This document shows, in pieces, positions 15,084 to 22,182 of a stretch of 44,979 bases of DNA. The notes under the pieces are model-generated. The model worked only from the letters and a program-made list of their open reading frames with translations. It was not told the origin of the DNA and ran no database searches. The stretch's first letter is position 1; the number at the start of each line of letters is the position of its first letter. Source of the stretch: a virus; IMG/VR virus record IMGVR_UViG_3300046501_000670, positions 1 to 44,979 of that record. The stretch is one strand, 5' to 3'. The translations under genes were made by a program, and so were the position numbers.

Positions 15084-15838
15084 GCACCATGCTTATGGGC
15101 CTCTGCTGGCCGCTACAGATGCCGCCGACGCCCAAGTCGGTCTTGATGTCGCTCGCGGACAATGCGAACGATCAGGGCTTCTGCTGGCCGTCTATCGCGA
15201 AGATCTGCGAGCGGACGTGTTTCAGCAAGCGGGCAGTGATCGATGCGATTGCGTGGCTCGAACAGGCTGGGATTGTCGCTGCTGATAGGGCGAATGGACG
15301 GCATACGACTTACGTCATCAACCCGGCTGATTTTATTGAACCGGTGCAGCAGGCGCACCAGTGCGGGAAAAGCACCGGTGCAGATGGCGCATCGGAACCG
15401 GTGCAGCAGGCGCACCAACCGGTGCATCTCCCGCACCGACCGGTGCAGCAGCCGCACACTAACCGTAAAGAACCATCACTAACCGTCAAGAAGAGCAACC
15501 GTCATAAGCCGGCGCCCGCGTTCGCGGTCGACCTGCCGGAGTGGCTGCCTGGCGAATCATGGGATCACTGGGTCCAGCATCGCCAGTCGATCCGAAAGCC
15601 CATGAGCCAGCGCGCTGCCGAACTCTCGATCGCCGCCGTTGGCGAACTTCGGACGAAGGGATACGACCCGGCCAAGGTCATCGACAACGCCATCGTCTGC
15701 GGATGGGTCGGAATCTACGAGCCCAAGGGCCAAGCCACGAACACCACCATTCCCGCCAAGTCGGGCGGCGGGAATCGCCAGCAGCAACTCGAACAGCGGA
15801 ACGAGCAGGTCGGTAACGACTGGCTCGCCGAAGGCTAG
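15080..15838 (+). CDS. Replication initiator, lambda O-like
   Basis: A 252-residue protein with an N-terminal winged helix-turn-helix (about 15-85: PPTPKSVLMSLADNANDQGF, FSKRAVIDAIAWLEQAG), typical of phage initiators that bind origin repeats. The middle (about 88-140) is low-complexity and encoded by iteron-like repeats. The C-terminal part (about 150-252) has LPEWLPGESWDHWVQHRQSI and NAIVCGWVGIYEPKG, commonly seen at the end of O-like proteins that contact the helicase loader. The GTG start at 15080 overlaps the stop of the gene before it (GTGA). An in-frame start at 15065 is less likely. Confidence 0.85.
   Translation: MSTMLMGLCWPLQMPPTPKSVLMSLADNANDQGFCWPSIAKICERTCFSKRAVIDAIAWLEQAGIVAADRANGRHTTYVINPADFIEPVQQAHQCGKSTGADGASEPVQQAHQPVHLPHRPVQQPHTNRKEPSLTVKKSNRHKPAPAFAVDLPEWLPGESWDHWVQHRQSIRKPMSQRAAELSIAAVGELRTKGYDPAKVIDNAIVCGWVGIYEPKGQATNTTIPAKSGGGNRQQQLEQRNEQVGNDWLAEG
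15339..15506 (+). repeat. Iteron-like repeats within the initiator gene, probable replication origin
   Basis: Five copies of a repeat with core CCGGTGCA begin at 15341, 15375, 15398, 15419 and 15440. Spacings are 34, 23, 21 and 21 bases, the last three close to two helical turns. Most copies are themselves imperfect palindromes of the form GGTGC-N7-GCACC (15343-15359, 15400-15416, 15421-15437). They are followed by a less GC-rich stretch with a directly repeated CACTAACCGT (15456 and 15477). This is the layout of the lambda origin, which lies inside gene O: palindromic iterons, then an easily melted region. The arrangement is seen directly; origin function is inferred. Confidence 0.75.
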
Positions 15839-15849
15839 GAGGATCGACG

Positions 15850-16533
15850 ATGCAAGACACCGAGAAGGCTGCATTCAAAACCCTCATGAACGACGCGATG
15901 GCGTACTACAGCAAGGACGTTTCCAAGTTCATGCTGCAGGTGTTCTGGGACGCGCTGAAGCGCTTCGACTTCGAGGACGTGTCGCGTGCCTTCAGCCTGC
16001 ACGCGCAGAACCCGGACAACGGGCAATGGGCACCGAAGGTCGCCGACATCGTGAAGCTGATCGAGGGCTCGACGGCGACGCAGGGTATGACGGCCTGGGC
16101 GAAGGTGACGAAGGCCATTGGCTCGGTCGGGCGCATGCGCTCCGTCGCCTTCGATGATCCCCTGATCCATGTGGTGCTGGACGAGATGGGCGGGTGGTAC
16201 GCCCTGTGCGGCGCGAAAGAGGACGAGCTGCCGTTCAAGGCCAGGGAGTTCGAGAAGCGATACCAGGGCTACCGGCTTCGCCGCGAGACGCCGGCCTTCT
16301 CGCCTTACCTGATCGGCGGCCACGAGGCCGACAACCGATCGAATGGGTATGCAACGCCGACGCCTCCCGCCCTGGTGGGCGATCCAGCGCGTGCCGCGCT
16401 CGTCATGGAGCGCGGCAGCCGCGAAGGCGCCATCCGCATCACGGACGGACGTGAAGCGTCCCGTTTCGTCGCCAAGCGCCTGGCAGCCATGAACTCCGTC
16501 AACGACGATCCCGAGCCGCCGAGGGCCGCCTGA
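15850..16533 (+). CDS. DUF6475 protein, probable replication accessory
   Basis: A 227-residue protein beginning after a strong AGGAGG site. The N-terminal domain (about 5-150: FKTLMNDAMAYYSKDVSKFML, WDALKRFDFEDVSRAF, GQWAPKVADIV, ..FEKRYQGYR) matches DUF6475, found in phages directly downstream of O-like initiators. The place corresponds to lambda P, the helicase loader, so a role in bringing the host helicase to the origin is a reasonable inference. The C-terminal 70 residues are less conserved. Confidence 0.8.
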   Translation: MQDTEKAAFKTLMNDAMAYYSKDVSKFMLQVFWDALKRFDFEDVSRAFSLHAQNPDNGQWAPKVADIVKLIEGSTATQGMTAWAKVTKAIGSVGRMRSVAFDDPLIHVVLDEMGGWYALCGAKEDELPFKAREFEKRYQGYRLRRETPAFSPYLIGGHEADNRSNGYATPTPPALVGDPARAALVMERGSREGAIRITDGREASRFVAKRLAAMNSVNDDPEPPRAA

Positions 16534-16889
16534 TGAACACCTTGCACGCCCAAGTCGTGAATCGCTTCCGCGCAGGAGAGCCTGCCGCCGCTATCGCGCA
16601 TGGCGTGGGCATCGCCCGCAATAGCGTGTACCGCATCCTGCGCCGTAGCGATACGCCTGCCGCCGCTGCGGCCGCTCGGCGGAACAAGTTCCAGAGCCGC
16701 CCTGATGGCGAGTACGTGGAGTGCAGAAGCTGCGTGCGCCGCGGCTATGGCGAAGATTCGTGGCATCCCGCCACGCGCGAGTTCTGGCGAGAGGTTGCGG
16801 GGCACGTGAACTTCACCCAGTGCAAGGCATGCATCAGCGAGACGGCCGAGCGTAAGCGCGGCATCGTGCCGGGGAGGATCGAAGCGTGA
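16533..16889 (+). CDS. Helix-turn-helix and zinc-ribbon protein
   Basis: A 118-residue protein. Residues 1-40 form a resolvase-type helix-turn-helix (VVNRFRAGEPAAAIAHGVGI, RNSVYRILRR). The rest holds two CxxC pairs (CRSC and CKAC) about 39 residues apart, which should bind zinc. A TGATG overlap joins it to the DUF6475 gene. Binding to DNA is likely from the fold; the specific role is unknown. Confidence 0.72.
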   Translation: MNTLHAQVVNRFRAGEPAAAIAHGVGIARNSVYRILRRSDTPAAAAAARRNKFQSRPDGEYVECRSCVRRGYGEDSWHPATREFWREVAGHVNFTQCKACISETAERKRGIVPGRIEA

Positions 16890-17332
16890 GCCAGAAATAC
16901 ACACTCAACGCCAACGGCCCCGAGCGCGGCGCGGTACTGGCGAACGTTCATGCCTTCGTCGATCGTCTTCCGGCGTCTAAGTCCTGGCGCATCGAGATCA
17001 AGGAAGCGCGGAAGGAGCGCACCTGCCCGCAGAACGCTGCCCTGTGGGGCGTGGCGTATCCGAAGCTGACCGAGGCCACCGGCTACACCGCCGAGGAACT
17101 GCACCACGAGTTCTGTGGGCGATTCTTCGGCTGGGAGGTCGTGACGATCTTCGGGCAGCAGCGCCGGCGGCCGCGCCGCACCACGACCACCGACGAGTTC
17201 GGCGAGCGCGATGTCATCGCGACGGCCGACTTCGCCCAGTTCTACGAGATGGTCCAGCAGGTCGGCGCCGAGGCCGGCATCGACGTGCCGTCGCCTGACC
17301 CGTTTCACGGTGACCAGCGGTGGGCAGCATGA
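16886..17332 (+). CDS. NinB-like recombination protein
   Basis: A 148-residue protein that resembles the NinB/Orf group. It has VHAFVDRLPASKSWRIEIKE, followed by the hallmark RTCPQNAALWGVAYP and FAQFYEMVQQVGAEAGIDVP. NinB proteins bind single-stranded DNA and help recombination without host RecFOR. A GTG start at 16886 overlaps the previous stop (GTGA), and its end overlaps the DUF1364 gene, as in the nin regions of lambdoid phages. Confidence 0.78.
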   Translation: MSQKYTLNANGPERGAVLANVHAFVDRLPASKSWRIEIKEARKERTCPQNAALWGVAYPKLTEATGYTAEELHHEFCGRFFGWEVVTIFGQQRRRPRRTTTTDEFGERDVIATADFAQFYEMVQQVGAEAGIDVPSPDPFHGDQRWAA

Positions 17333-17766
17333 GGCCCTCAAAAGGTCTCGTCCGTAAGACGCCGATGCCGCGCGGCAAGGCGCTCGGCCGCGTGCCGCCC
17401 ATGGGGCGCGCCGATGGCGCGGCGGAGGCGCTGAACGTCATCGCGTCCACGAAGCGGAGAGCGCTCGCGCGCAGGTCGCGCCCGAAGACGACGGCCGCGC
17501 GCAAGGCCGCAGCCGGCAAGCCGTGCATGATCCGCATCCCCGGCGTCTGCGGCTTCGACAGCAGCACGACGGTGCTCTGCCACTACCGGCTCGGCACCGG
17601 CGGTGGGATGAAACCACACGACGCGCAGGGCGCCTGGGGCTGCAACAAGTGCCACGACGCCGTCGACGGTCGCCTCAAGACCACGTACAGCACCAACGAA
17701 CTGCGCCTGATGCACGCCGAGGGCGTGTTTCGGACGCAGGAAGCCATTCGCCGGGAGGCAGCATGA
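17329..17766 (+). CDS. DUF1364 (YbcO-like) nuclease
   Basis: A 145-residue protein with a basic N-terminal tail and a C-terminal DUF1364 domain (about 60-145): KPCMIRIPGVCGFD, TTVLCHYRLGTGGGMKPHD, WGCNKCHDAVDGR, EGVFRTQEAI. The Cys and His residues match the metal site of this HNH-related nuclease family, known from prophage YbcO. It probably trims or nicks branched DNA during recombination together with the adjacent resolvase. ATG 17329 is chosen for its ATGA overlap; a GTG three codons upstream is possible. Confidence 0.83.
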   Translation: MRPSKGLVRKTPMPRGKALGRVPPMGRADGAAEALNVIASTKRRALARRSRPKTTAARKAAAGKPCMIRIPGVCGFDSSTTVLCHYRLGTGGGMKPHDAQGAWGCNKCHDAVDGRLKTTYSTNELRLMHAEGVFRTQEAIRREAA

Positions 17767-18200
17767 TCCTCGCCATTGATCCAGGCACAACCGAGTCTGG
17801 CTATGTCGTCTTCGAGGATGGCCGCGCGCGCGATGCAGGCGTGATCCCGAACCGTCAGATGATCGGATACATCAAGTGCTGGGACTATCCGGTCATCGCC
17901 ATCGAGATGATCGCCAGCTACGGCATGGCCGTCGGCGCGGAGGTCTTCGAGACCGTGCGCTGGATCGGCCGCTTCCAGCAGGCGTGCCACGACCCGGAAG
18001 CCGTCAGGCTGATCTACCGCAAGGACGTGAAGATGCACCTATGCGGAACGACGCGCGCGAAGGACCCGAACATCCGCCAGGCCCTGATCGACAAGCTCGG
18101 CGCGCCTGGCACGAAGAAGGCCCCGGGACCGACCTACGGCGTGAAGTCCCACGCGTGGGCCGCGCTCGCTGTCGCGGTGACCGCCTTGGAGACGGCATGA
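17763..18200 (+). CDS. RuvC-like Holliday-junction resolvase
   Basis: A 145-residue RNase-H-fold protein. D6 in LAIDPGTTESGYVVF and E48 in VIAIEMI correspond to the first two catalytic acids of RuvC. The C-terminal motif is KSHAWAALAVAVT: H130 takes the place of the third metal ligand (as in some RuvC proteins), but the fourth aspartate is Ala. This spelling is frequent among small phage RuvC-like proteins, so activity may persist. It would cut four-way junctions to resolve replicating DNA before packaging. Start at 17763 by ATGA overlap with the DUF1364 gene. Confidence 0.83.
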   Translation: MILAIDPGTTESGYVVFEDGRARDAGVIPNRQMIGYIKCWDYPVIAIEMIASYGMAVGAEVFETVRWIGRFQQACHDPEAVRLIYRKDVKMHLCGTTRAKDPNIRQALIDKLGAPGTKKAPGPTYGVKSHAWAALAVAVTALETA

Positions 18201-18421
18201 CCACCGTCGACACCACAACCCAGGGCGGCCGGATCCTCGCCGTGCTGGGCGACGGCCCGGCCGTCACCGGCGAGGTCGCCGCAGAGATCGGGATCTCCCC
18301 GCAGCACGCCTCGGCCCATCTGCGCCACCTGATGCGCATGGGCCGTGTCGCGCGCACCCGATTCCCGACCGGCGACCGCCGCGTCCGCTACCTGTGGTCG
18401 CTGACCGGGCAGGGCACATGA
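18197..18421 (+). CDS. Small winged-helix regulator
   Basis: A 74-residue protein with an ArsR/MarR-like winged helix: GGRILAVLGDGPAVTGEVAAEIG, SPQHASAHLRHLMRMGRVAR (each a fragment), then a wing RVRYLWSLT. Coupled to the resolvase gene by ATGA. It probably binds DNA and could modulate late transcription; no target is visible. Confidence 0.72.
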   Translation: MTTVDTTTQGGRILAVLGDGPAVTGEVAAEIGISPQHASAHLRHLMRMGRVARTRFPTGDRRVRYLWSLTGQGT

Positions 18422-18676
18422 ATGACCATCTACTACCACCTGGGCAAGGCGCTGGAGATCATCCGCAAGGAGCCGGACTTCATGAAATGGGGGCCGCTGA
18501 TCGATGCGCTGAAACCCGAGGAACAGGCCGAGTGCCGGCAGTGGCTCCGCATGCAGGCGCGCCTCGCCAAGCGGCGGCGCGAACAGGCTTCGAGGGAATC
18601 CCGACCGTCGTCCTTGGCCTCCAACTCGACCAGGCGAAGCTCGACCTCAAGGCCGCGCAAAGCAAGTCCGACCTAA
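18422..18676 (+). CDS. Small phage protein, likely frameshifted
   Basis: The 84-residue frame opens well (TIYYHLGKALEIIRKEPDFM, KWGPLIDALKPEEQAECRQW), but from about base 18592 it degenerates into Ser/Arg/Pro-rich sequence. From the same point the -1 frame reads a normal helical, charged sequence (GIPTVVLGLQLDQAKLDLKA, then SKSDLIRRELKRRKRHN) with host-like codons to a stop at 18720. A single-base change or a programmed shift near 18590-18600 would give a protein of about 99 residues covering 18422-18720. No classical slippery heptamer is obvious. Function is unknown. Confidence 0.6.
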   Translation: MTIYYHLGKALEIIRKEPDFMKWGPLIDALKPEEQAECRQWLRMQARLAKRRREQASRESRPSSLASNSTRRSSTSRPRKASPT

Positions 18677-18739
18677 TCCGCCGCGAACTGAAGCGGCGCA
18701 AGCGTCACAACCTCCGATAACCGAAGCAAAGGGGAACCC

Positions 18740-19273
18740 ATGAACAACGCACTCCAGAACGACCGCACGGGTTTCCTCGAGCGGATCATGCAGCTCGCCG
18801 GGTCGACATCCTGGCGAGAGCCGGGCAGGGTGGGCGGCGGCACGCCGTATGCCGCGCGCGGTATGACTACGGAGAACGCTACCGCGCTCGCCCTGGCCAT
18901 GGCCCGCAAGAACGACCGGGACGTCGGGCCATGGGTTGCCTATGCGATGGCGACGGGAGTCGAGGAACACCGCGGCGAGATCGTCACATGGCTGGCGGAC
19001 AAGCTGATCGCCGGGGCGGGTCACATCGGCGCGCGCAACGCAGACCGGATGCTGTTCGTCGCCGCGGCCTGCTATCGAAACGTCGTGCTCAACCAGCCTC
19101 GCTACGATGCGCCGAGGCGGGCGCCAAAGGATTTCGACCTGCTGGTCAACATCGGGGTCGGCTGGCTGTGGATGACGATGGAGGCGGCGGTGGAGCGCGC
19201 AGAGCGTGCGTTACGGGGACCGGCGGATGCCCGTTCGCGCGCGCCCGCGAAAATGTCCGCACAAGCCGCTTGA
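18740..19273 (+). CDS. Last gene of rightward early operon, unknown
   Basis: A 177-residue protein preceded by AAAGGGGAACCC and therefore well initiated at 18740. It is mostly helical, with a basic and polar C-terminus, and has no zinc motif or membrane segment that I trust. I do not recognise a family. It is the final gene before the strong terminator at 19330-19356 and precedes the lysis-late region across the protease insert. That is the position of the late antiterminator Q in lambdoid phages, so a late-gene activator is a possibility based on position only. Confidence 0.68.
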   Translation: MNNALQNDRTGFLERIMQLAGSTSWREPGRVGGGTPYAARGMTTENATALALAMARKNDRDVGPWVAYAMATGVEEHRGEIVTWLADKLIAGAGHIGARNADRMLFVAAACYRNVVLNQPRYDAPRRAPKDFDLLVNIGVGWLWMTMEAAVERAERALRGPADARSRAPAKMSAQAA

Positions 19274-19329
19274 CGTCAAGGGGGGAAATGCGTAGATTTC
19301 GCTACACATCGGAATCCCACCGAAGAAAA

Positions 19330-19356
19330 GCCCCGGATCGCCTCCGGGGCTTTTTT
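19330..19356. terminator. Rho-independent terminator, probably bidirectional
   Basis: GCCCCGGA (19330-19337), a five-base loop and TCCGGGGC (19343-19350) form an 8-bp GC stem followed by six T. On the minus strand the same stem is followed by TTTTCTT, so it can also end the protease transcript, whose stop codon begins at 19358. It closes the rightward early operon. Confidence 0.9.
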
Positions 19357-20255
19357 CATTTCACTTGGAACGATATGTTGTAGCCGCCGGGAAATTTCGG
19401 CGCGGCGAAAAACCGTTGCTGGATGACAGCCTCGATTTCTAAAATTGCCTGCGCCTGGATACATAGCCCGAGATTGTTTGGCATGTTGACGACGGGGACG
19501 AATGTCTCGCCGATCGGCGTCTGGACAATTTTCAGCTTTCCGTTGACCGTCTCGTGCTGGTAGACCGCGTGGACAACGCCAAGGAGCATCGTCCGGCTGC
19601 CACCGAAGCTATAGCCGCCATCGCCCGTCGGGATGACCCCGTCCTCATGCAAAAAGATCGGCGATCCGCTTGATCCTGGGAATACGGCAATATCCGCCAG
19701 GAAAAGACGCTGATTGTTGTACCCGAGCGCAGGATGAGTTGCTGTGGTGCCCTTTCGGAAGATGGCTTTGTTATTCGCTTGGTCCCACAAGGAATTTGGG
19801 TAGCCAACCATGACGATATCGTGCAGTGTTTCAAGGCTCTGCAGCGTGTCTTGGTTTGGAATAATCTTCCGGTCTAGCAGCGTTATTTGCAGTTGATGTC
19901 CTGCATCAGTTAGAGGCTGCGTGAATGCGGTAAGGGAAATCGCGCACAGATCCAGTCCATCGGGATGCGGAACCACAGCAAGCTCCGCAAGCGGTTTAGT
20001 GGCTTCAGCATGCAGCAGGCGGCCGGTGCCCTTTTCGCGATATGACAGCGTGAGTGTTAGCGTTTTGGCGTCGGCGATCACGTGTAGATTCGTGACAATC
20101 CCTGGGAAGATCTTGTCCACAGCAATGTCTTCCGGACGGAATGCAAACAAAAATCCGGTTCCTGTCGCGACGTCCGTCCGGAGATGAACCGTGCAGCGGT
20201 CCATCTGTTGTATGACCGAAAGCGGTCTCGGTTCCATTAGCGGCTGCTCTGGCAT
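19356..20255 (-). CDS. Trypsin-like serine protease, accessory gene
   Basis: A 299-residue chymotrypsin/trypsin-fold protease with the full triad: H58 in GIVTNLHVIAD, D102 in GLDLCAISL and S176 in FPGSSGSPIF. The oxyanion-hole context GSSGSP is intact, so it should be active. No signal peptide or membrane segment is visible, suggesting a cytoplasmic enzyme, unlike secreted trypsins. ATG 20255 has AAGGG eight bases upstream; an in-frame ATG at 20288 has no good ribosome site. The gene is less GC-rich than its neighbours, is oppositely oriented between the early and lysis operons and has its own promoter. It is therefore a likely moron expressed in the lysogen. Cytoplasmic trypsin-like proteases occur in bacterial defence modules, but a defence role here is inference. 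Confidence 0.87.
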   Translation of the reverse strand: MPEQPLMEPRPLSVIQQMDRCTVHLRTDVATGTGFLFAFRPEDIAVDKIFPGIVTNLHVIADAKTLTLTLSYREKGTGRLLHAEATKPLAELAVVPHPDGLDLCAISLTAFTQPLTDAGHQLQITLLDRKIIPNQDTLQSLETLHDIVMVGYPNSLWDQANNKAIFRKGTTATHPALGYNNQRLFLADIAVFPGSSGSPIFLHEDGVIPTGDGGYSFGGSRTMLLGVVHAVYQHETVNGKLKIVQTPIGETFVPVVNMPNNLGLCIQAQAILEIEAVIQQRFFAAPKFPGGYNISFQVK

Positions 20256-20296
20256 CGATTTTTTCCCTTCGTTGCTGGTTACGGACATGATTGCCG

Positions 20297-20309
20297 CGCG
20301 TCCATTTTA
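20297..20309 (-). promoter_or_regulatory. Candidate promoter of the serine protease
   Basis: On the minus strand a near-consensus -10 box TAAAAT (20309-20304) stands out in GC-rich surroundings; the -35 region around 20327-20332 is poor. Transcription would start near 20297, leaving about 40 bases before ATG 20255 but only about eight before ATG 20288, which favours the inner start. The 208 bases between 20289 and the transglycosylase gene otherwise hold no feature that I can support; a late promoter may lie there. Confidence 0.45.
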
Positions 20310-20496
20310 CCTCGGTCAGGCCCGCTACATGCACATCCACGCCCCGGTGTGAACCGCCGCGGTGCTGCCGTCTTGTGCGCTTTCCTCCCCTGGGGCGACT
20401 CCGGCGACCAGTCCGGACACGGCTAGCTGAGCCTGACCACCTTTACCAACGGGCCGCCGGCGCATGACGCGGGCCCATTTCTACTATGGATGCCCT

Positions 20497-20985
20497 ATGG
20501 CAAAGATCACCGCGAGCGAGGCGGGCGGCTCCAACGTAGTCGCGTTCCTCGATATGACCGCGTGGTCCGAGCTGGGCTCCGGCCTGATGACGGCGGCAAC
20601 GGATGACGGATATCGCGTCTGCGTCGGCTCGACGCCCGCGCGTCCGATCCTCTTCACCGATTACGCGAAGCACCCGTGCCTGCGCAGCAGCGCCCAGAAC
20701 TCGGACGCCGCAGGGCGTTACCAGTTCATGGGCCGCTACTGGGAGCACTACCGCGACCAGTTGCGCCTTCCGGACTTCGGTCCGGTTAGCCAGGACCGCT
20801 GGGCGATCCAGCTCATTCGCGAGTGCGGAGCGATGGCCGATGTCGCCGCCGGTCGCGTCGCCGCCGCTGTGGCGAAGTGCAAGAGCCGCTGGGCCAGTTT
20901 CCCCGGCGCGGGGTACGGCCAGCGCGAACACAGCCTGGCTGATCTCCAGCGGGCCTACATCGCCGCAGGCGGCAAGGTGACGTGA
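20497..20985 (+). CDS. Endolysin, lambda R-like transglycosylase (GH104)
   Basis: A 162-residue lysozyme-fold enzyme of the lambda R type. It cleaves peptidoglycan glycan strands to an anhydro product. The probable catalytic Glu is E25 in TAWSELGSG; SDAAGRYQFMGRYW and QDRWAIQLIRECGA are hallmark segments. The length is close to lambda R (158). There is no signal sequence, so release depends on the holin that follows. ATG 20497 is chosen from family length; ATG 20464, 11 codons earlier, is possible. A TGATG overlap joins it to the holin gene; having the lysin before the holin is a reversed order compared with lambda. Confidence 0.88.
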   Translation: MAKITASEAGGSNVVAFLDMTAWSELGSGLMTAATDDGYRVCVGSTPARPILFTDYAKHPCLRSSAQNSDAAGRYQFMGRYWEHYRDQLRLPDFGPVSQDRWAIQLIRECGAMADVAAGRVAAAVAKCKSRWASFPGAGYGQREHSLADLQRAYIAAGGKVT

Positions 20986-21323
20986 TGGTGCCGGAGGATC
21001 CGAACCACGGCTGGCTACAGACCGCCGCCTTTGCAGCGTTTGCGACGCTCGCCGGCGTGCTGGGCCGGGTGGTCCGGACGCTGGACGCTCACCAACCTGT
21101 TCAATTCTGGCCGACGTGCGTGCAGGGGCTCGCGTCCGGCTTCGTCGGGCTCCTCGTGATGTGGCTATGCCAGATCGCGGGACTCAGCCTGCAGTGGACG
21201 GCCGTTACGGTCGGCATCAGCGGATGGCTCGGCGCCGAGGCGTCGATTCAGGTCATCCAACGTGTCGTCTGGAAGCAGCTCGGCCTCAACCGGAACCGGG
21301 ATAATGACCAACCTCCTGCGTAG
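20985..21323 (+). CDS. Holin
   Basis: A 112-residue membrane protein with hydrophobic segments at about 13-32 (AAFAAFATLAGVLG), 45-68 (CVQGLASGFVGLLVMWLCQI) and 72-92 (AVTVGISGWLGAEA), and a charged C-terminus (KQLGLNRNRDN). It fits the LydA/small phage holin pattern that opens the inner membrane for endolysin. The ATG at 20985 overlaps the endolysin stop; a GTG three bases earlier is an alternative start. Confidence 0.8.
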   Translation: MVPEDPNHGWLQTAAFAAFATLAGVLGRVVRTLDAHQPVQFWPTCVQGLASGFVGLLVMWLCQIAGLSLQWTAVTVGISGWLGAEASIQVIQRVVWKQLGLNRNRDNDQPPA

Positions 21324-21798
21324 TGCCTGGGCCTTCGTGACTTCGAAGGCTCGCCTCATCATCGAGTACGCCCTGATCGCCGGGTTCGTGGCGCTGGCCG
21401 GCTGGTCGGTCGCCACCTGGTGGACCAACCGGGAGACGGTAAGCACGCTGACCAACAGCGTGACCGACCTCTCCGGACGCTTGGGTGGCGTCAGCCACGA
21501 CCTATCCGCGCAGGTCCAGGCCAACAAGGACCAGGACGACGCGATCGCCGAACTGAAGCGGCTCCGCGGTATCGACAGCAAGGCGCTGGGCGAGCTGCAG
21601 GGCGAGCTGGCCAAGGCCGACACCAAGGGCGACACCGTTCGCCGGAAGCTCGCTGAGCTGGAGAAGAGCAATGCGGATGCGAAAGCCCTACTGGACACTG
21701 CCGTGCCTGCTGCTCTTGGCTGCGTGCTCGACGGCACCCCGTGCCCCGGACCCGGTGGTCACGACCCGAACGGTGGTGGACACGGCCAAGCCCGGTGA
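21304..21798 (+). CDS. Inner-membrane spanin (Rz-like)
   Basis: A 164-residue protein with one N-terminal transmembrane segment (about 17-36, EYALIAGFVALAGWSVATWW) and a long periplasmic coiled coil (about 45-130) rich in Asp, Lys and Leu. This is the build of the i-spanin that fuses inner and outer membranes at the end of lysis. The Rz1-like gene is nested in another frame from 21671, confirming the pair. The start overlaps the holin C-terminus by 20 bases. Confidence 0.83.
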   Translation: MTNLLRSAWAFVTSKARLIIEYALIAGFVALAGWSVATWWTNRETVSTLTNSVTDLSGRLGGVSHDLSAQVQANKDQDDAIAELKRLRGIDSKALGELQGELAKADTKGDTVRRKLAELEKSNADAKALLDTAVPAALGCVLDGTPCPGPGGHDPNGGGHGQAR

Positions 21799-21985
21799 GG
21801 GCCTGCTGAAGCTGTGCGAGGCCCCGGTGTTCAAGCCCACCCTGGTGGTGGGGGACATCCAAGAGAACAAGACCCGGGCCGAGGTCGCCTACGACAAGTG
21901 CGCGGCGCGCCTGCGCTGCCTCGTCTGGTGGATCAGCACGGCGAGTAAGGACGCGCCACCCGGTGACTGCAAGCTGGCGAACTGA
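21671..21985 (+). CDS. Outer-membrane spanin lipoprotein (Rz1-like)
   Basis: A 104-residue lipoprotein with a basic N-terminus, hydrophobic h-region and lipobox LLAAC, giving lipidated C19, followed by a Pro-containing mature domain with several cysteines. GGAG eight bases before ATG 21671 supports the start. It begins inside the Rz-like gene in another frame and extends past its end, an embedded-then-overlapping spanin arrangement. It is longer than lambda Rz1 (60 residues). Confidence 0.83.
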   Translation: MRMRKPYWTLPCLLLLAACSTAPRAPDPVVTTRTVVDTAKPGEGLLKLCEAPVFKPTLVVGDIQENKTRAEVAYDKCAARLRCLVWWISTASKDAPPGDCKLAN

Positions 21986-22182
21986 TGGCGACGATCTGCG
22001 TAACCACCGCTGTTCGGCTCCGCTGGTGGGTGCGTCCGTACATGGTCGCCCTGACGTGGTTGGTCCAGGCGACTGGCATGGAGCCCGATTGGGACAAGGT
22101 GAACAAGGTGCTGCGCCGAGGCGTGGTTGTTAAGACTGGCGAGGCAACGGCTCATGGCAACGGAAGGCAGAAAGGCACCTGA
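21985..22182 (+). CDS. Small hydrophobic phage protein
   Basis: A 65-residue protein with a short aromatic, partly hydrophobic N-terminal half (TAVRLRWWVRPYMVALTWLV) and a polar C-terminus. Similar small RLRWWVRPY proteins occur between lysis and terminase genes in other phages; their role is unknown. The TGATG overlap with the Rz1-like gene fixes its start. Confidence 0.68.
   Translation: MATICVTTAVRLRWWVRPYMVALTWLVQATGMEPDWDKVNKVLRRGVVVKTGEATAHGNGRQKGT

Noticed and set aside
15339-15460. CRISPR-like array
   Set aside because: The repeats are short, unevenly degenerate, without spacers of constant unique sequence, and lie inside a coding gene; iterons explain them better.
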